Assembly (NCBI GenBank): GCA_004764695.1
Contig: SMSO01000035.1
Coordinates: forward strand, 3,043,040-3,107,039
From: Schizochytrium sp. TIO01
Taxonomy: Eukaryota > Sar > Bigyra > Thraustochytrida > Thraustochytriidae
Direction: 5' to 3'
DNA length: 64,000 nucleotides
Below the pieces are notes generated by a model, which was given only the letters and a program-made list of their open reading frames with translations, was not told the DNA's origin and did not search any database. Made by a program: the position numbers and the translations under genes. Of this stretch, positions 31,589-45,329 are shown piece after piece. Position 1 is the stretch's first letter, and the number at the start of each line of letters is the position of its first letter.

Positions 31589-34096
31589 AAAAGGCTTTCC
31601 GTACTTTCTTTCTTCCTTCCTTTCTTTGTTTTACTGCTTTTTACTACTACTTTGTCTATTAAAAAAATAAATATATATATATATATCCCTCCCATAACAT
31701 TTTGTTATCCAACAATAGTGTCAGTAAATGGTAGTCTTGAAATGAGAACAAAAGTTAAATTTTCATTTCAATCAAGAAAAGGTAAAAAAACTACTATAAA
31801 AACTAAAAACTGAAAACAAAAAACGTCGTAGCAAAAGGAATGAAATACATAGGGACTAATGGGAAATCAAGGTGGAAGACTTCTCGAGGGAGGATGCATG
31901 GATAAGTAATTGCCGCTACTACTACAAAGACTGTGCTACTTTCCGCCTCTTCCATCGATGTCAGACGTGACGTTGTTTCCGATACGCTGTAGAATGGGCG
32001 AGGCCAAGTATAGACAGCAAGAAAGCCCTTAAAGACGCATCTGTAGAGGCCTTATTTCTTTTCTTTATCATCAGCTCAAAGGAAATTTGGAAATTTTGGC
32101 GGCAGGGAGGACATGTCACTCAACAAACCGCTCATCGATGTTTTACAAAATACTTCTGTGGTTTACTTTACAATCCTCTCGATGAAAGCTTAAAAGGCCC
32201 TTTTGCCGCCGACTATCCCCTGCTCGCGGCCCTGAGCCTGCGAACTCGAAGTTGGCAATATTTTAATTCGCCGCCAATCAAAAACAGCAATTTCATAGCT
32301 AGCCATCCGCCATCGAGGCCACGAGCTTGAAGAGCTAAAGTTTGGAATACGCAAATGCCGTAAGCGAGATTAAAACCTGAGATGTTTGATCATTTCACTT
32401 CAATTTTTTTAACTAAACATTTCATTTAATGGCAAGTTGGTCAAATTTAGAACGGACCTTATCATCGTGACCGTTCAATAATTCAATGAGAAAGGCCGTG
32501 CTCTAAAACCAATTCGTAAAAGCACTACGACGGGTGGGATGAAACAAGCGAAGAGACGTTGGTGCTAGCGCGTCCAACTTGTGCGCTGCACGAGCGCAGT
32601 GGTGACATGCACTATTGGGCCTCACAGAAATGGCGAACGTTTTTAACATTACATTTGCATGTTGTGTTATTTTCCAACGGCTGTGGCACAACCAACTCCT
32701 CCTCATTCGCAGGCGGCGTCAACTGCATAATGTTGCAAGACCTTTGTTGAAAGAGCAGATTGGCGGCGGAGCCCTCAAAGCCACTGGCCATCGCATTGGT
32801 TTCTTCGAGCGGCTGATTACTTTCTAAAATAGCTGCGATGTTTCTGTGTTTGGTTACAGGCCTGAACTTGAACGAAGGAGACCGTTGCTATTCAGCTGAT
32901 GAGACCATATCCAAGAACCTGATGAAAACACCGAAGACCTCGCTGCCAGTTTGGAAAGGCGCTATATAGATTGCATCTTTACCTCCTGCTCCCTCTCTGT
33001 GGCAAGTAAACATCAGTTTGCTTCTGTTCCCATTTCTCGTCATCCGTCGCATTTTAGGCGTTACAGCGACCTCCTCGCCTCTTCGAAAATGAAGAGGCGG
33101 TTGGCTGCTCCGAGGCCTTCCATGGTCTGGTTTGCACTGCAGCGTGTGGCCTTCTGCGTTTGTTTCACACCACAGAGGTACAGCGCAAGGCGCGAGTTTC
33201 TGTATAGACCCGAAGAACCTGCTGCTGCTCAGCCACTTTGCACTGTGCGCCGTATGGCCGTTTCAAGCTGCTCACACTTGGCCTATGTACTGCTTTCTGC
33301 ATCGTCACCATCGTCATATGTGCACTGACTCCAGGGCTTGGGCAAGCTGCCGCGAGCTCTTGCCCGGCGATTGGGCGAGAACAGCTGCGATGGAATCTGA
33401 GATGTGCTTGTTTGTTTGTTTAAGGCCTCATTTTAGTCATGTGGATTACAGGCATGGTCTACTCCTTGTCTATGAGTAATGCGCCGTTGGTGTCTGAGAT
33501 TGCGGATTCTAAGAACGATCCGACTCATGAAGGTGGGGGAAATCAATCTAAATTGACAGATTGACAGTGGAGGAAAGTATAGGAAGTCCGAAGAGGTGAT
33601 CAGCCTCGACTTCCTCCGAGGTGGGCGCCCTGCAAATGAAGACCTCCGAGCTGTCGTGCGCTCCCGAGAGTTGGTGGAAAATGTGATTTTACGACTAGGG
33701 ATTTCCGTTCGTTTTCTCTGCTCCATGATCAATTCTCCTCTTCTTCGCGCGAATTGTTACGCAAATAAATCCACCTGGAGCCTGGTATTCTCCGCTTCAT
33801 CATTGCATTGCATTTCTTCTTCGGCCAATTTGATCCAAAGCCAGACATATTATTATTTTTACAGCAAACCATGAGTTCACAAGTTCAAGTTATTTCCGGC
33901 TCACAAACCGTCTGATTATCTGTGCTCAGGTGCCAATGTCGTTCTTTGCGAGTTCGCTCTCGATGTGGATTCATCATTCGCAACTGATCATCGATCGCTC
34001 TTCGACGATATGTGCAACCACATTGCACAATCACCGCCTTCCTTTACTGCGTCTGATAACACCGCCGCTATTTCATTCATTCATTCATTTCATTAT

Positions 34097-34183
34097 GGAA
34101 CAGGAAGAAAGAAAGAAAAAAACAGAGAGAAAGGAAGGAAGAAAGAAAGGAAGGAAGAAAGGAAGGAAGAAAGGAAGCGGAAG
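34097..34183. repeat. Purine-only GAAA/GGAA tract
   Basis: Almost 90 bases of nearly pure purines built from GAAA and GGAA tetramers. A CTTTT pyrimidine tract lies 25 bases downstream (34,208-34,250). Confidence 0.85.
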
Positions 34184-34207
34184 GTGCTAAAGACCAGTTT
34201 GTGGAGT

Positions 34208-34250
34208 CCCCCTTTCTTTTCTTTTCTTTTCTTTTTTCTTTTCTTTCTTT
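34208..34250. repeat. (CTTTT)n pyrimidine tract
   Basis: Pentamer CTTTT units turning into CTTT. It is partly complementary to the purine tract at 34,097-34,183. Confidence 0.8.
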
Positions 34251-37200
34251 AATGAGTTTCTTTTTAATATATTTTCATTCCCATTTGTGGAATTTACTTA
34301 ATCGCTCGCCTTTATGATTTTTAATTTTAATACGAGTACATATCAAAGCACCATTCTTTCAATAGAACATAAGCTACTATGGGGCATTTTTTAAGTTATG
34401 TTCTTTGCTTCTTCCTTTTCATCGCTTCAAAGGGAGGGGTATTTTATTTCCAGATATTTTCTTTCGTATACATTTTGCACGCTTGAAGTTAAAGAAGAAA
34501 AAGAAAAAAAGTTAAATTGTGAACGTCTTTATTTTATGTTTTTTAGTTACATTGGTAAAGCATACCAGTAAGAACAAAATAGAACGACCGGAAATGGGAA
34601 AGAAGGAAACTTTTCTACCTCTCTGGATTAAAGTTTTTGTAGGTACTACTTTTGCCAAAGTTTACTCTTGCGAGCTGAAGAGGGTCCATGTCCGTAAAGT
34701 ATTTAAAACAAACTGGGCTCCGTTTTCACATTCTTTAGAGGAGTACAAATTTCTTTGTGGGATATGGCGATCACCAAGTTCACCGTCTTTTCGTTGTTAC
34801 CTTCTTTCTTTTCTCCCCTTCTGTTAAATAAAACTTGTTTATTGAAAAGGTTTTGTTCTATTTGTCTTAAAATTAAACATGTCCCTTACCAAGATTAGCG
34901 AAGAATAAAAGACGCCTTTCTACTTTCCTACACATTCGTGGCTAGAAAGTAAAGTATTTTATCCTCATTCACAATAACTCCTTTCAATTTTCCCCTTTAA
35001 AAAAATAAAAAATAAAATAAGAATCTAAAAGGGAGAAAAAGAGAAGCCAAACAAGCAAGAAATCAATCGACATCTTCGAGAGACGAAGAAAAGAGCACCG
35101 CCGCCGTCCTTCTACGCGAGATAGAAAAACATGATGTGATCGAGAAGCCATAAACGCGGTACGTATCAATGTCGCATCCAAAGCATATCCAAGCCAACCA
35201 AAGTTCTTCACCTCTTCCTTGACCTTGAGCGATTCGCATTTCGCGACACCTCACTTCTCCTCTGCGCCACCGCCAACGGGTGGCACCGTGTCTGGTGTGC
35301 TCCCTCGCGGAACCCCTCCATGCTTTCCACGCACATACTGCGCCCTTTCCCCACACCTTGGTGCACACCTCTTTTCCCGGAAGCCCGCGGACGTGTGCGG
35401 TTACAAGACACGGTGTCTCGCGGCCGGGGACTCTCTCGAAAAGGTTGTGCAGAAACTAATTAAGGCGTCTCGAAATTCCTGCGTGGAAATGTGAGAATGC
35501 GAGAATGGCTCTGGAGGGATGTTTCGTCGATTGAAGAGCATTATGCCACGCGTAGAAGGTAGACACAGACACCGGTGTTTGAAGGAGCTAATCGCCTTCG
35601 TTTGAGGTGGATTTAGCTAAATTGGATTTCCAAGTTGGCACGTCGATTGGAATTTCACGAGATTCTCAGACTGACGATTCTGAGGTCATTTTATCATCCA
35701 TACCTCCTTCGTCTTCTCCGTCTTCATCTTGTTGTTGTTGTTCTTCTTCTTCTAGGTCATGGAGGTCCTTCCGTACGCCCTCTCGTGACAGACGATGGCT
35801 GCGACGACGGACCCAAACCCTGCGGGCAGAGCAACGGTCTGCAAGGCAAAGTAGGAGTGGCAGTATATGGATGCTGTTGTAGGATACGGTTGTTTTGATT
35901 GTATTTCTGCGGCCAACAGAAGTGCGCCCTTCATTTATGTGGTATTAAGTACCTCAGTACCTAATACTATGCGGGCTTACGAGGGCAGTAGAACTAGCTA
36001 CACGAAAACCGCAGAAGGCTTCGCATTGTCTCCAAACTGGACACGCTTACCACGCCTTCATCCCTTTGGCTGTTGGCTCTTCGTTGGCCGTTGTGCAGGT
36101 TTGGTTTTAGGCACCTTGAGAGCATGCTCCTGAGCCCTTGAACTTTCGTCGGCACTCCCGACTGCAATCGCAGCGAATGGATGCCACGCCCTTTCAGAAG
36201 TCCACAGAGTAGTGAGTGTTCCTCTTGGCTCATGTTTCTTCATATGAAAGCGGATCGTCGGACATCGAATGATTGGACTTCAACGGCCCATACAAAGCAA
36301 GCTGCTCTTAAGCTCAAGCCAGGACCTGCCAACGCTCTCATTCGCAGCGCCGCAGGTTCCCATCGGGATGAGCCAGGGGCGTCTGCCGAGCAGCGATGTC
36401 AGGGTCTCTGCACGCTGCAATCAGTCGAGAGCGCTGTTCGATCGCCCATTCCATCCAAAACGCTTTCGTTGCTCACCGTGTTTTGCAGCACATTCGCATT
36501 TGTCCCATCATTCATTCATTATCGCCTTGTGGCCTTTCTCTACGCCCGTACCTACCGCCCGCGCTAAGGTCGAATATTGGATCTCACTCGAGGATTTCTC
36601 ACCTCTCGCCACTTTCAGTAGGTAGGTAATAAGAGTCCCTATGCACAGCTAAGGGGCTCAACTTGTATATGGCCTGTTCGCCAAAGGTCAAAACAGCCGC
36701 AAACTACCTTTGGCCTAAGATTAGATTTCACATTTCACGAAGCTCGCCGCTGGCGTGAAGTGAGGCGATGGGAGCGACGCGATGGGTTTTGCAGCGGCCC
36801 AGCTTCGACCTGTGATCGAGCACGATTGAGTGATTGATCTTCAGCCACTCGGGCAAATGAAAGCGAAAAGCACACGTATGACGAAAAAAGCTCTTGAAAC
36901 TGCTCGTCTACGATTAGACAGCTGGCTAGGAGGGTAAACAGTAGGGTAGTAAGGGGCCTGGGCCCACAACTTTTGATTGATAGCGGCGGTGGCGATAGAT
37001 ATTGTGTCTCCAAGGGAGTGAGTGAGTGAGCGATTGTCAGGATCCGCTCGAGGTTCGAGCCTGCTTGATTCGAATGGCAACCTCAGCGCTGATGGTGATC
37101 AAGTTGACAGTGGGTGTAAGCACCGCTGCCAATTTGTGCATAACGCAATTCGTTCGGGACCCGAGTGGTTGTTTACAATTTGCAAAACCCTGTTCGTCGT

Positions 37201-37978
37201 GAAATGCGATTCTTAACTCACCTTACCTTGCGAGCACTTCATTATATGGAGAGAGCGACGATGTGTACCATCCATCAGTATAAGATGAGTATCTGTGTGT
37301 CCAATCAGGCCATCGGAGGCTTTAATCAGGCGGTAAATTACAGCGTTAGCAAGCAAACAAGCAAGCAAGACGTTGTTTAAGCTCTTCCTCAGCGAATGCT
37401 GATGACTGTACGGGGTTCTGAAATACGTGATCAACAGCGTTGCACGATCCACAATCGCGGCAATTTGGACGGATCTTAGTGCGTACGCACTAAAGGACAC
37501 TCTTTCCTCGCGAACTTGAAGAAATCAGAAAGCCACACGCCTAGACAAAACGACTAACCCTTGCTAGTGGCGGACTTCCTTGCGTCTTTTTGTTTTCTTC
37601 GGAAACTTTGGCAGTATTATGATGAGAGGTTAGAATAAGAAGCTTTCTATTAAAGGTTTTATAAATGTCTGTTTTTAATTTTATTTTTTTACTCTATATA
37701 TATTTTAAAGTAAAAATTAACTAAAACTTTGAAAATTGTACTAAACAGATCGATCCTCGAAGGCTCTTCCGCTTTGCTTTTTATTCTATTTGTGACTGGG
37801 AAGGCAACGATGTGGAATCTTGAAGAAAGATCGATCGAGCCTGAACGAGATTAAAAACATAAAGGCCTCATAAGCGCGGCCCCACAACCCAAAGTTGGCA
37901 ACGAAAGAGGGCTGGTCGCCGCCTCAGCTATGTATAGGCAGAAGAAGCTCAAGCATCACCGTGTCCAAGGAACCCCCA

Positions 37979-38163
<185 letters not shown>

Positions 38164-38689
38164 AGACTAACAGCGTACGTACGTATGTATGTATGTGTAT
38201 GTATGCACGTATGTGGCCAAAGATAGGGTCAAGAACGAATTGACTTGGCAAACGAAGACGATTTCTTTCACGATTTCTTTCATTTATGATTACAATATTA
38301 AATGCCGAGGTGCCTAGCTAAGCTAAGAGTGGGAAACTTTAGAGAAAGATCTCAGCGGAAAAGTAATGCTCAAGTAATTTTCCGATGGGCCTCCCGCGAC
38401 AACCCTTCAAAGCGGAACGGATTAGGGTCAGTTGAATTTTGCTCGCCCTCCCCTTCGTTCGCATCCTGGCAACGGCTTAACTCCCTCAACTCAGTCGCTT
38501 TCCGTCGGCCTCTTTGGGTGTTTGAAGCTTTCTTATATTATAGTTTCGCAGAATCTACTATGATGTGAACTGCCGTAACACCTAATTGGCGGTAGGGTCA
38601 TCTTAGCCGATGGATTCTCATCTCGTTTCGCTTCGTTTCGGATGATCTTCGATATATAACTTAGATCTTAAATGCTTCAGTTTCTACGT

Positions 38690-38770
38690 TTGTTGTTATT
38701 GTTGCTGTTGTTGTTGTTGTTGTTCTTGTTGTTGTTATCTGCGTTTACTGCTTCTTCTTCTTCTTCTTCT
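38690..38770. repeat. (TTG)n followed by (TTC)n
   Basis: A TTG-rich run (38,690-38,737) is followed after 13 bases by a TTC run (38,751-38,770). These are among the few trinucleotide arrays in the gene-poor region. Confidence 0.8.
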
Positions 38771-38910
38771 GATGGGTTGATTAGTATCAGTCAGCGCCGT
38801 TTATCCTCTCAAATTCAGTCGCCTCTTTCTGTGGCCCAACTGAAGCGCCTTCGTCGAGTGGGAAAAGCTGACGCATCGATACGAAGTCCAAGTTGGCAAT
38901 AGATGATGCT

Positions 38911-38953
38911 TTGTTTGTTTGTTTGTTTGTTTGTTTGTTTGTTTGTTTGTTTG
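38911..38953. repeat. (TTTG)n microsatellite, about 11 units
   Basis: A perfect TTTG array of about 43 bases, the second longest simple repeat in the window, about 750 bases from the ATCA array. Confidence 0.95.
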
Positions 38954-39165
38954 CCAGCCTCGTAAAACCGACATCATCATCTTTGAAGCCAACGATCAAT
39001 AAATACCCTTTAGGCAAAGCATCTGAGCCAACCTCGTTTGGGTCGTTGGCGGAGATCGTTTGATCCACGAACTTGAGCCAATATCTCAGAGTCTCTGCGT
39101 TTGAGATGATAAAGATTCGTGGGTGACCTTCATTTTGATGCCCTACGCCTCTTTTTATTCACTTA

Positions 39166-39194
39166 TTCATTCATTCATTCATTCATTCATTCAT
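39166..39194. repeat. (ATTC)n microsatellite
   Basis: Seven ATTC units, one of the dispersed ATTC/GAAT arrays. Confidence 0.85.
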
Positions 39195-39596
39195 TACCGG
39201 AAATCTATCATTAAAAGATGCCAGCTGATCTTTCGTTTTTATTTACAAATTGATATTTAAATTGAAATCCTTTTCTTATGAAGATATCAAAGCGGCCAAA
39301 CGAAGAAAGAAGAAATCAACGAGAGAGCCTTTTTTGTTCTGTTCTCTCTTTTTTCCGCATCGACTATCTATATATCATAACAACCATCGGCACGACCTTC
39401 ACATGTCTACGTATCTATGCGAAACCGGGCAAAGACACCCTTCGATCCACAGCGACGCCACTTTCTGAGACTAACCTGTGAATGAATGCCGCATCAACGC
39501 TCCCTTCAAGCATGCCACTCGAAACTGTTCTTGACCACTTCACCGACTGACGATGTTATTTCATGCAATAAATGCAACACTAGTACCAAAAGGTGT

Positions 39597-39620
39597 CTAA
39601 CTAACTAACTAACTAACTAA
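39597..39620. repeat. (CTAA)n microsatellite
   Basis: Six CTAA units. The unit is not the telomeric hexamer and no telomere-like array is seen. Confidence 0.85.
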
Positions 39621-40677
39621 CCAACTCCTCTCCATTCTATGATTATTTTTAAAACATCTCTTTATACTACACGTTTGAATAAAACTTATAAAACTGATGT
39701 CTTTTCTTTCCTTCCATTGTTCTCCCTTTATGGTTAAAAATGATAAGAAAGTGTTTGTTTTGTTCCATCGCCGTCTAAAATTAGCCACATGTGCAAAGGC
39801 CGCCGTCCGCGAACCAATGCCACTGATAATACGCAGCAGAGCTCTGTAACCCGTTCCGGATATCGTCGCTTTGGCTGGCGCAGGCAAAAAAGCGACCAAT
39901 ATCGCAGAGCGAAGACGTCGCAGACCGTCCTTACCGGCGCAATTGCAGGTGGTTTGCAGCTTTGTCCAGTTCTGTGGATGCCTTTTATCTTTATAACAAA
40001 CAAGGGTCGATTGAGCGGCGATGCCTCCTAACTTTAATTTTTTTTTTAAAGTATAGTAACTTTAGACACGATGGCTTCATTTTCCTTTAAAGGGTTTTAA
40101 TTTTGAAGTGTTTTTTGGATGGACTATCATAGATATTTTGTACAACATAAAACACCGTGGCTTCTAATTTATTTTGTTTGTTTTAAAATGCAATACGGCT
40201 TGGGCGAATGTATTTTAATACGCACGCGTTCAGAACAGAGCGTCTTCCTTTTCTTTTACTTTAAACTTTCTTATGTCTTTTCAGAAAATAGGTACTCCTG
40301 AGAATATTATGCGGAAGCGGCGGAATCTATTTGTTTGGATGATAAAAATATAGTTTCTTTATATTTTGAGGGTATAGTGCCTTTCTTTCTACGTTTTGCT
40401 TTTAAGTTTTCAAACAACGAGAGAACAATAATATTAATTGCGATTGTTCTTTTATGTATAGGCCTTGAGTTTTATAATACAATACATAGAAAAGAAAGAC
40501 TACTACCTCTAGAGAAGCAAGAGGAAGAATTCTTCGAAACAAACAACGAACAAGTCTAAGACTCCGCTATGCACTACCGTAGGACCTCTCTTCTAAGACG
40601 TATGTGCGCGACGAACGAAACGTTTAAAGCTTTCACGATGACGACTGATGGTCCAATCGTGCGCGAGAATGCAATTC

Positions 40678-40717
40678 GAATGCGAATGCAAATACAAATA
40701 CAAATGCAAATGCAAAG
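40678..40717. repeat. Imperfect hexamer repeat (AATGCA/AATACA)
   Basis: About six hexamers of the form AAATGC or AAATAC in tandem with substitutions between copies. Confidence 0.7.
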
Positions 40718-41173
40718 CTGTTTGAGCAAGCATGCAAGAAACGAAGCAGCAAGTAACGAGCAGCAGCCCACCAGCAAACAAGCAAGGGTGGCCCTCAACA
40801 AATAAACCGACACCCACCCACCTACCTTGGAAAGCATTGATGCCTGGTCTATAGAGTCAGAATAAATCAATCAAACCCAGGAAGCAATGTTTGCTTGCAA
40901 ATTGTGGATTCCTGCCACACTCTGTATATGATAAAGTTGCAAACTTATCTCCAAAGAAAGTGAGTGAGATAGTGAGCAAGTAAGCAAGCGCTTATGAGAA
41001 TAAGCAGCCGGAGTACCGTCGCCGAGAGTGTGACCATCAACAAGTATCACACAATGATGAGAACATTACTACTTCAGTGTCAGTTGTAGGTTGATAACTA
41101 GCGAGCTCGCTGGCCAAGTAGCGATGAACTTGAGGTTTGATCACAGGTAATATCGGTGTCTTGACACGTCGTT

Positions 41174-41194
41174 ATGAATGAATGAATGAATGAA
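41174..41194. repeat. (GAAT)n microsatellite
   Basis: Five GAAT units, the reverse-complement orientation of the ATTC arrays. Confidence 0.8.
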
Positions 41195-42601
41195 GTACCT
41201 CCTCGCCGTCAAAGTCAACCTTCGAGTTGAATCCGAGACTAAGTTGAAGGCATGATCATCTACGATTCACGGTTCAAGAGCTTAGAGGCAAAGCCAGTTG
41301 TCATATTTGTGTTGTGCAAAGCTTCAAGTAAGTAAGCAAGCAGGTAATACAGTGTGTGTGTCTTGCGTGTTATTCGGTAGAAAGCAAATTAAGCAAGCAA
41401 GCAAACAATTCGTGGAAGTGAAGTGGCGCTGACCCCGCCAGGATTTTTCCCTCCTCCGCGATTGGACACAGAAGAGTCAGTCAAATACACCAGAAAACTC
41501 GTCCGAGTCCGAGTCCGAGTCGCTTGCTGAGGACCTTCGACACTCGCAAGAAACTGGGACCATTGCAAATTATCCCTGCGGAATGTACTGGCTGATTGCA
41601 TTGCCAAAGCATATATTATTTGAGCCTCGAGATCGAGATCGATGCTTCTTGAGGTCAGAGTCCAAAGCCAGCTGAAGTTCTCCAAGGGATGCTTCCTTCT
41701 CGCCACCAGTCAGCATTGTCCAACTCCAACCTGGAAACCAGATCATCAGTTTCAACGTTGAAACAAATCATCGCAAGAATCGCAGCAACAGAAGAGATGC
41801 GACTCTCTGTTGCTAGGGTCTCGAGCGAGCTTCGCATTCATGATAGGGTGAGCGATCACGCGTCGAGAGCAGGTCTTGCTTCTCGTTTCGTTGCCCATTG
41901 CTCAGGGTCCTTTTGCATTTCGAGTTCACCATGATCTCCAACTCACCTCGAACTAAGATGAATTCGACGACAGAGCAAGTTTCATGGCGTTCTACGCAAT
42001 GCAGGCGTTTCCCAAGGCTCTTCGAGAAGAAGCCGTGGACTTGGAACGACGACCCCGACTGAGTGAACTTGTGATCTCCTCCCTCCGAGTCGAAATGTTG
42101 CAACGCATCCTGCATAAATTCTTGCTCCAGTCTCAAAAGCCAAGCCAAGCAAATGTAAAGATATCAACAACAACAACCACCCGTCAATGCGGATGTTGGT
42201 TTCATTTACGCGTCATGATTATTCACGCACGAACCAGCGAATGAATGAGAGCGCCTACGACTGCTCCTACAATCGTATGCACCAATGAGATTTATTTACC
42301 ACCTCACTCATTCATACACTATTTTGCATTGCTTCACTTCAGGTGAGAACAAAACACAAGAGAACGAAGGAGCGAGCGAGAAGAACGGAAAGGAACAAAG
42401 TGGAAAGCCATAATAAATCGACGTCAGACAAACTTGTCAAAGCAATCGATTCGCAAGAGCTGAAGCAGACTCTCTACTTTTCACAGGCGCTTACGCAATC
42501 CTCAGCACCACAGAACTCTGCCTTCATGAGCTGCGCGGTGAGTTCGACCCAACTCGATGGCTTCGGCGAGAATTAATCCGCAGATCAACTCGGAAACATA
42601 C

Positions 42602-42637
42602 CATTCATTCATTCATCCATTCATTCACTCATTCATT
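42602..42637. repeat. Imperfect (ATTC)n microsatellite
   Basis: ATTC units with single-base variants (ATCC, ACTC), so an older array than those nearby. Confidence 0.8.
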
Positions 42638-43035
42638 GCAATTGCGTTCATGGCTTTATGAATTTTATTCACTACAACATCATCGCTCGAAATTCGCGAG
42701 TGACCATTTGGAGTTATTGTTTCATGCACATGCAAACGCAGGAATCTGAAGCCACCGATCAGTCAATCAATCACCGTGCGTTGGACTTCGTGGAGATGGG
42801 GAAGAAGACCTAGAAACTTGAGCTGGCAAGGAGACCTTGAATCTCGTGCAGAGTATTGGCATCGCGGAGGGAACCTGCGCCACGTCGCCACCTGCGCCGA
42901 AGTGGTGTCGGGCGCTCTTTTCTCTTTTCTCTTTTCTATCCGTATTGCTCATTCAGAGTTCTCTCCTTTCTTCATTTCTTTCTTCAATATGACAACTTCA
43001 TAATCTTATAACCCTCATTCGATGTTTTATTATTA

Positions 43036-43055
43036 CTCTCTAGAGCTCTAGAGAG
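43036..43055. repeat. 20-bp perfect palindrome
   Basis: CTCTCTAGAG is followed directly by its exact reverse complement, with no loop. Flanking bases do not extend the symmetry. Confidence 0.9.
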
Positions 43056-43676
43056 AGTACTATTGAAGGCAGAAAACCAGAATGTTTTAAAATAAATATG
43101 TGTATATGTCATGATCGCCTATTATCCCCATTAAATCCACTTCCTTTTGGTTAGTAGATCATGTTTCTACCAAAATGTGTTTGTTTCTATTTTGCTTGTT
43201 CTTTTCTGATTAAAATACAGTCTGTTCTGTTCCGTTCTGTTCCCACGTCTGCTCCTTTTCATCGTTTCCATTGTTTTGGGGAAATTTTTAATTGAAATTA
43301 TTTCTTTTGAGAAAAAAGTGTACGCGTACAGATTTCTAGTTTTCGAGAATGACGGAATAAAATGCGGAAGGGAACGTACGAACAAGAAAGGGAATGCGAG
43401 CAGTAAAGAAGCAGGACTGAGGTTCAAGGCTGAAAAGTAAGGAGATAGCCACATCGCCGAGGATGTAGTAGTATGTTGTGGCATGAGATTGCGAATGTTA
43501 CTTGCGCCAATGTATATCTATCTCCTGAATGAATTCGCATCCGTAAATCCTGGAGTTTCCGGGTAATAAGATTTTATTTATTTTTTGCTTACTTCCTTCA
43601 AAAACTCTTTTCCATATTTCGATTCCTTTTTTTATTTTTTATTTTCTATTTAAAGGTTTAATAGAATGCTTTTTAA

Positions 43677-43702
43677 ATGAATAAATAAATAAATAAATAA
43701 TA
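43677..43702. repeat. (AAAT)n microsatellite
   Basis: About six AAAT units in A/T-rich sequence. Confidence 0.8.
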
Positions 43703-45329
43703 ATCTTTGGTAGAATGACTGAAGTCTTGAACAGTAATGACGAAGATGCTCTCGTGCCCACGCGGGACATTTCTTCCCGCGTAGAAACAACCGCTTGTGG
43801 GAAACAATAGAGCATCGAGCGAAGTAGATGTCGCCCCGAACTACTCAAACAGTCAGCGTTGAGCCTGGCCAGACCCCACTTGCCTGCTTCTCGATCAACA
43901 AGTTCCCGTGAGGGTCATCCACCGCTGCGAGGGAACTCAACAACGCTGTCGCAGAACTGCGACGACTGTGGTGCGTTGCTTTTGGCACTGCGAGACTGCG
44001 CTTCTCAAAGCCTCCAGTACGATTTGCTTTACATGGCGAGTGCGTGGACCCTGTCTCGGGCCTTGCCTTGGATCTTGAAGAGAAACTTGGGTCCTTCTCT
44101 GACATGAATTCTCATAAAAAGTCATACTGCTGCAATGATGCAAAAACCCAGATCGATGCATTGGCTTGATCCGGCGTCTATAAGCAACTGTGAAGAAAGA
44201 GTCATGAAGAACAGCGTCTCTCTGATAAACTGCTTAACTACTAGGAAGCAAGTGGGATGGGAAAGATCACATGTGTGTTCAGACTTTTGAGGCTCAATTG
44301 CCTCATGAACAGATTGATCTTGCTTGAATGGAAGAATAGATAGATGCTGGAATAACAGACCGATCAATCTGTAGGCAAGATGTCTTAGAAGTATCGTATT
44401 GCCTCATGCCCTTTTCTTGGTTAAGACCTGCTACTAGTAGGAGATAAAATCGAGGAGCCACTCCATTAGAGATATGAACTGAGGCCCCAGAGACTGTTGC
44501 AAAGATCTTTGCAAATATATAAGCCTGGCGAAAGTATCACACTCCTCGTGCAAACTGTACAAAGGGATATGTGATATAGCCGCAGAAAGCGTCCAGATAT
44601 ATTTCGTTTCCCTTGCATCAATTTTCCCAGGAGAGCCTCTGTCGTCATCTCACTTTCATTTGAAGATTGAAATACACTTCTTCATGTGAAGCTTTCAAGA
44701 ATATTTCATGTAAAGGTATTTGTTTGTTTTCTCCGGTTGTATTCACGTTCTCCTCTTTTTGAACACTAAAAAGAATTTCATTTTATGTTCAATGCAAAGC
44801 GCGCTGCCCAAGTCTGCTCGAGCAAAGTCTGCAACGTTTAACAACATGACAATTGCAATTTCTACTTCTGTAAGCAAATCAAATATTTTTAGCTTTTAAC
44901 TAATCGAAATTTACACCCGACTTCTCTTTGTAAACTGTCAACATTTTCCTGTGCGTATACTTTTCAACTCCAATAAGATTGGACACGCCTCAAGAAACAG
45001 TTTGAGATTGCAACAGCCCAAGTACAAGGATCGTATGGCAGAGATTGTCTTCAAGGGTACTTTCAATTTAGAAACAAGCAAGGAATAAAAAGATAAAGCA
45101 GTCTATATCATGTTATATAAATTTCTAAAGTTGTAAAGGAAAAGCTTGGTGGAGCTAAAGCAGAACAAAAGACTAGTCAAGGAATTTTTATTCCTCATGT
45201 GAAAATAGGGAGAAAATCGAAGTCGAGCGATTCAACTTTCGTCAGGTTACAAAGCATTACGCCACACATCATCGCAAAGACTTGCTGACCAAGGCGATGA
45301 AAATTACTACAAATTAAGCGCCTCGAGAG

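Noticed and set aside
22000-36600. A virus or transposon remnant in the gene-poor region
   Set aside because: No reverse transcriptase, integrase, transposase, capsid or polymerase motif and no long terminal or inverted repeats were seen.
37040-37075. GGTTCGAGCC near 37,051, similar to a tRNA B box
   Set aside because: No A box or cloverleaf pairing was found upstream.
39597-39620. CTAA repeats as telomeric or subtelomeric sequence
   Set aside because: The unit is four bases and occurs once; no TTAGGG-like hexamer array is present.
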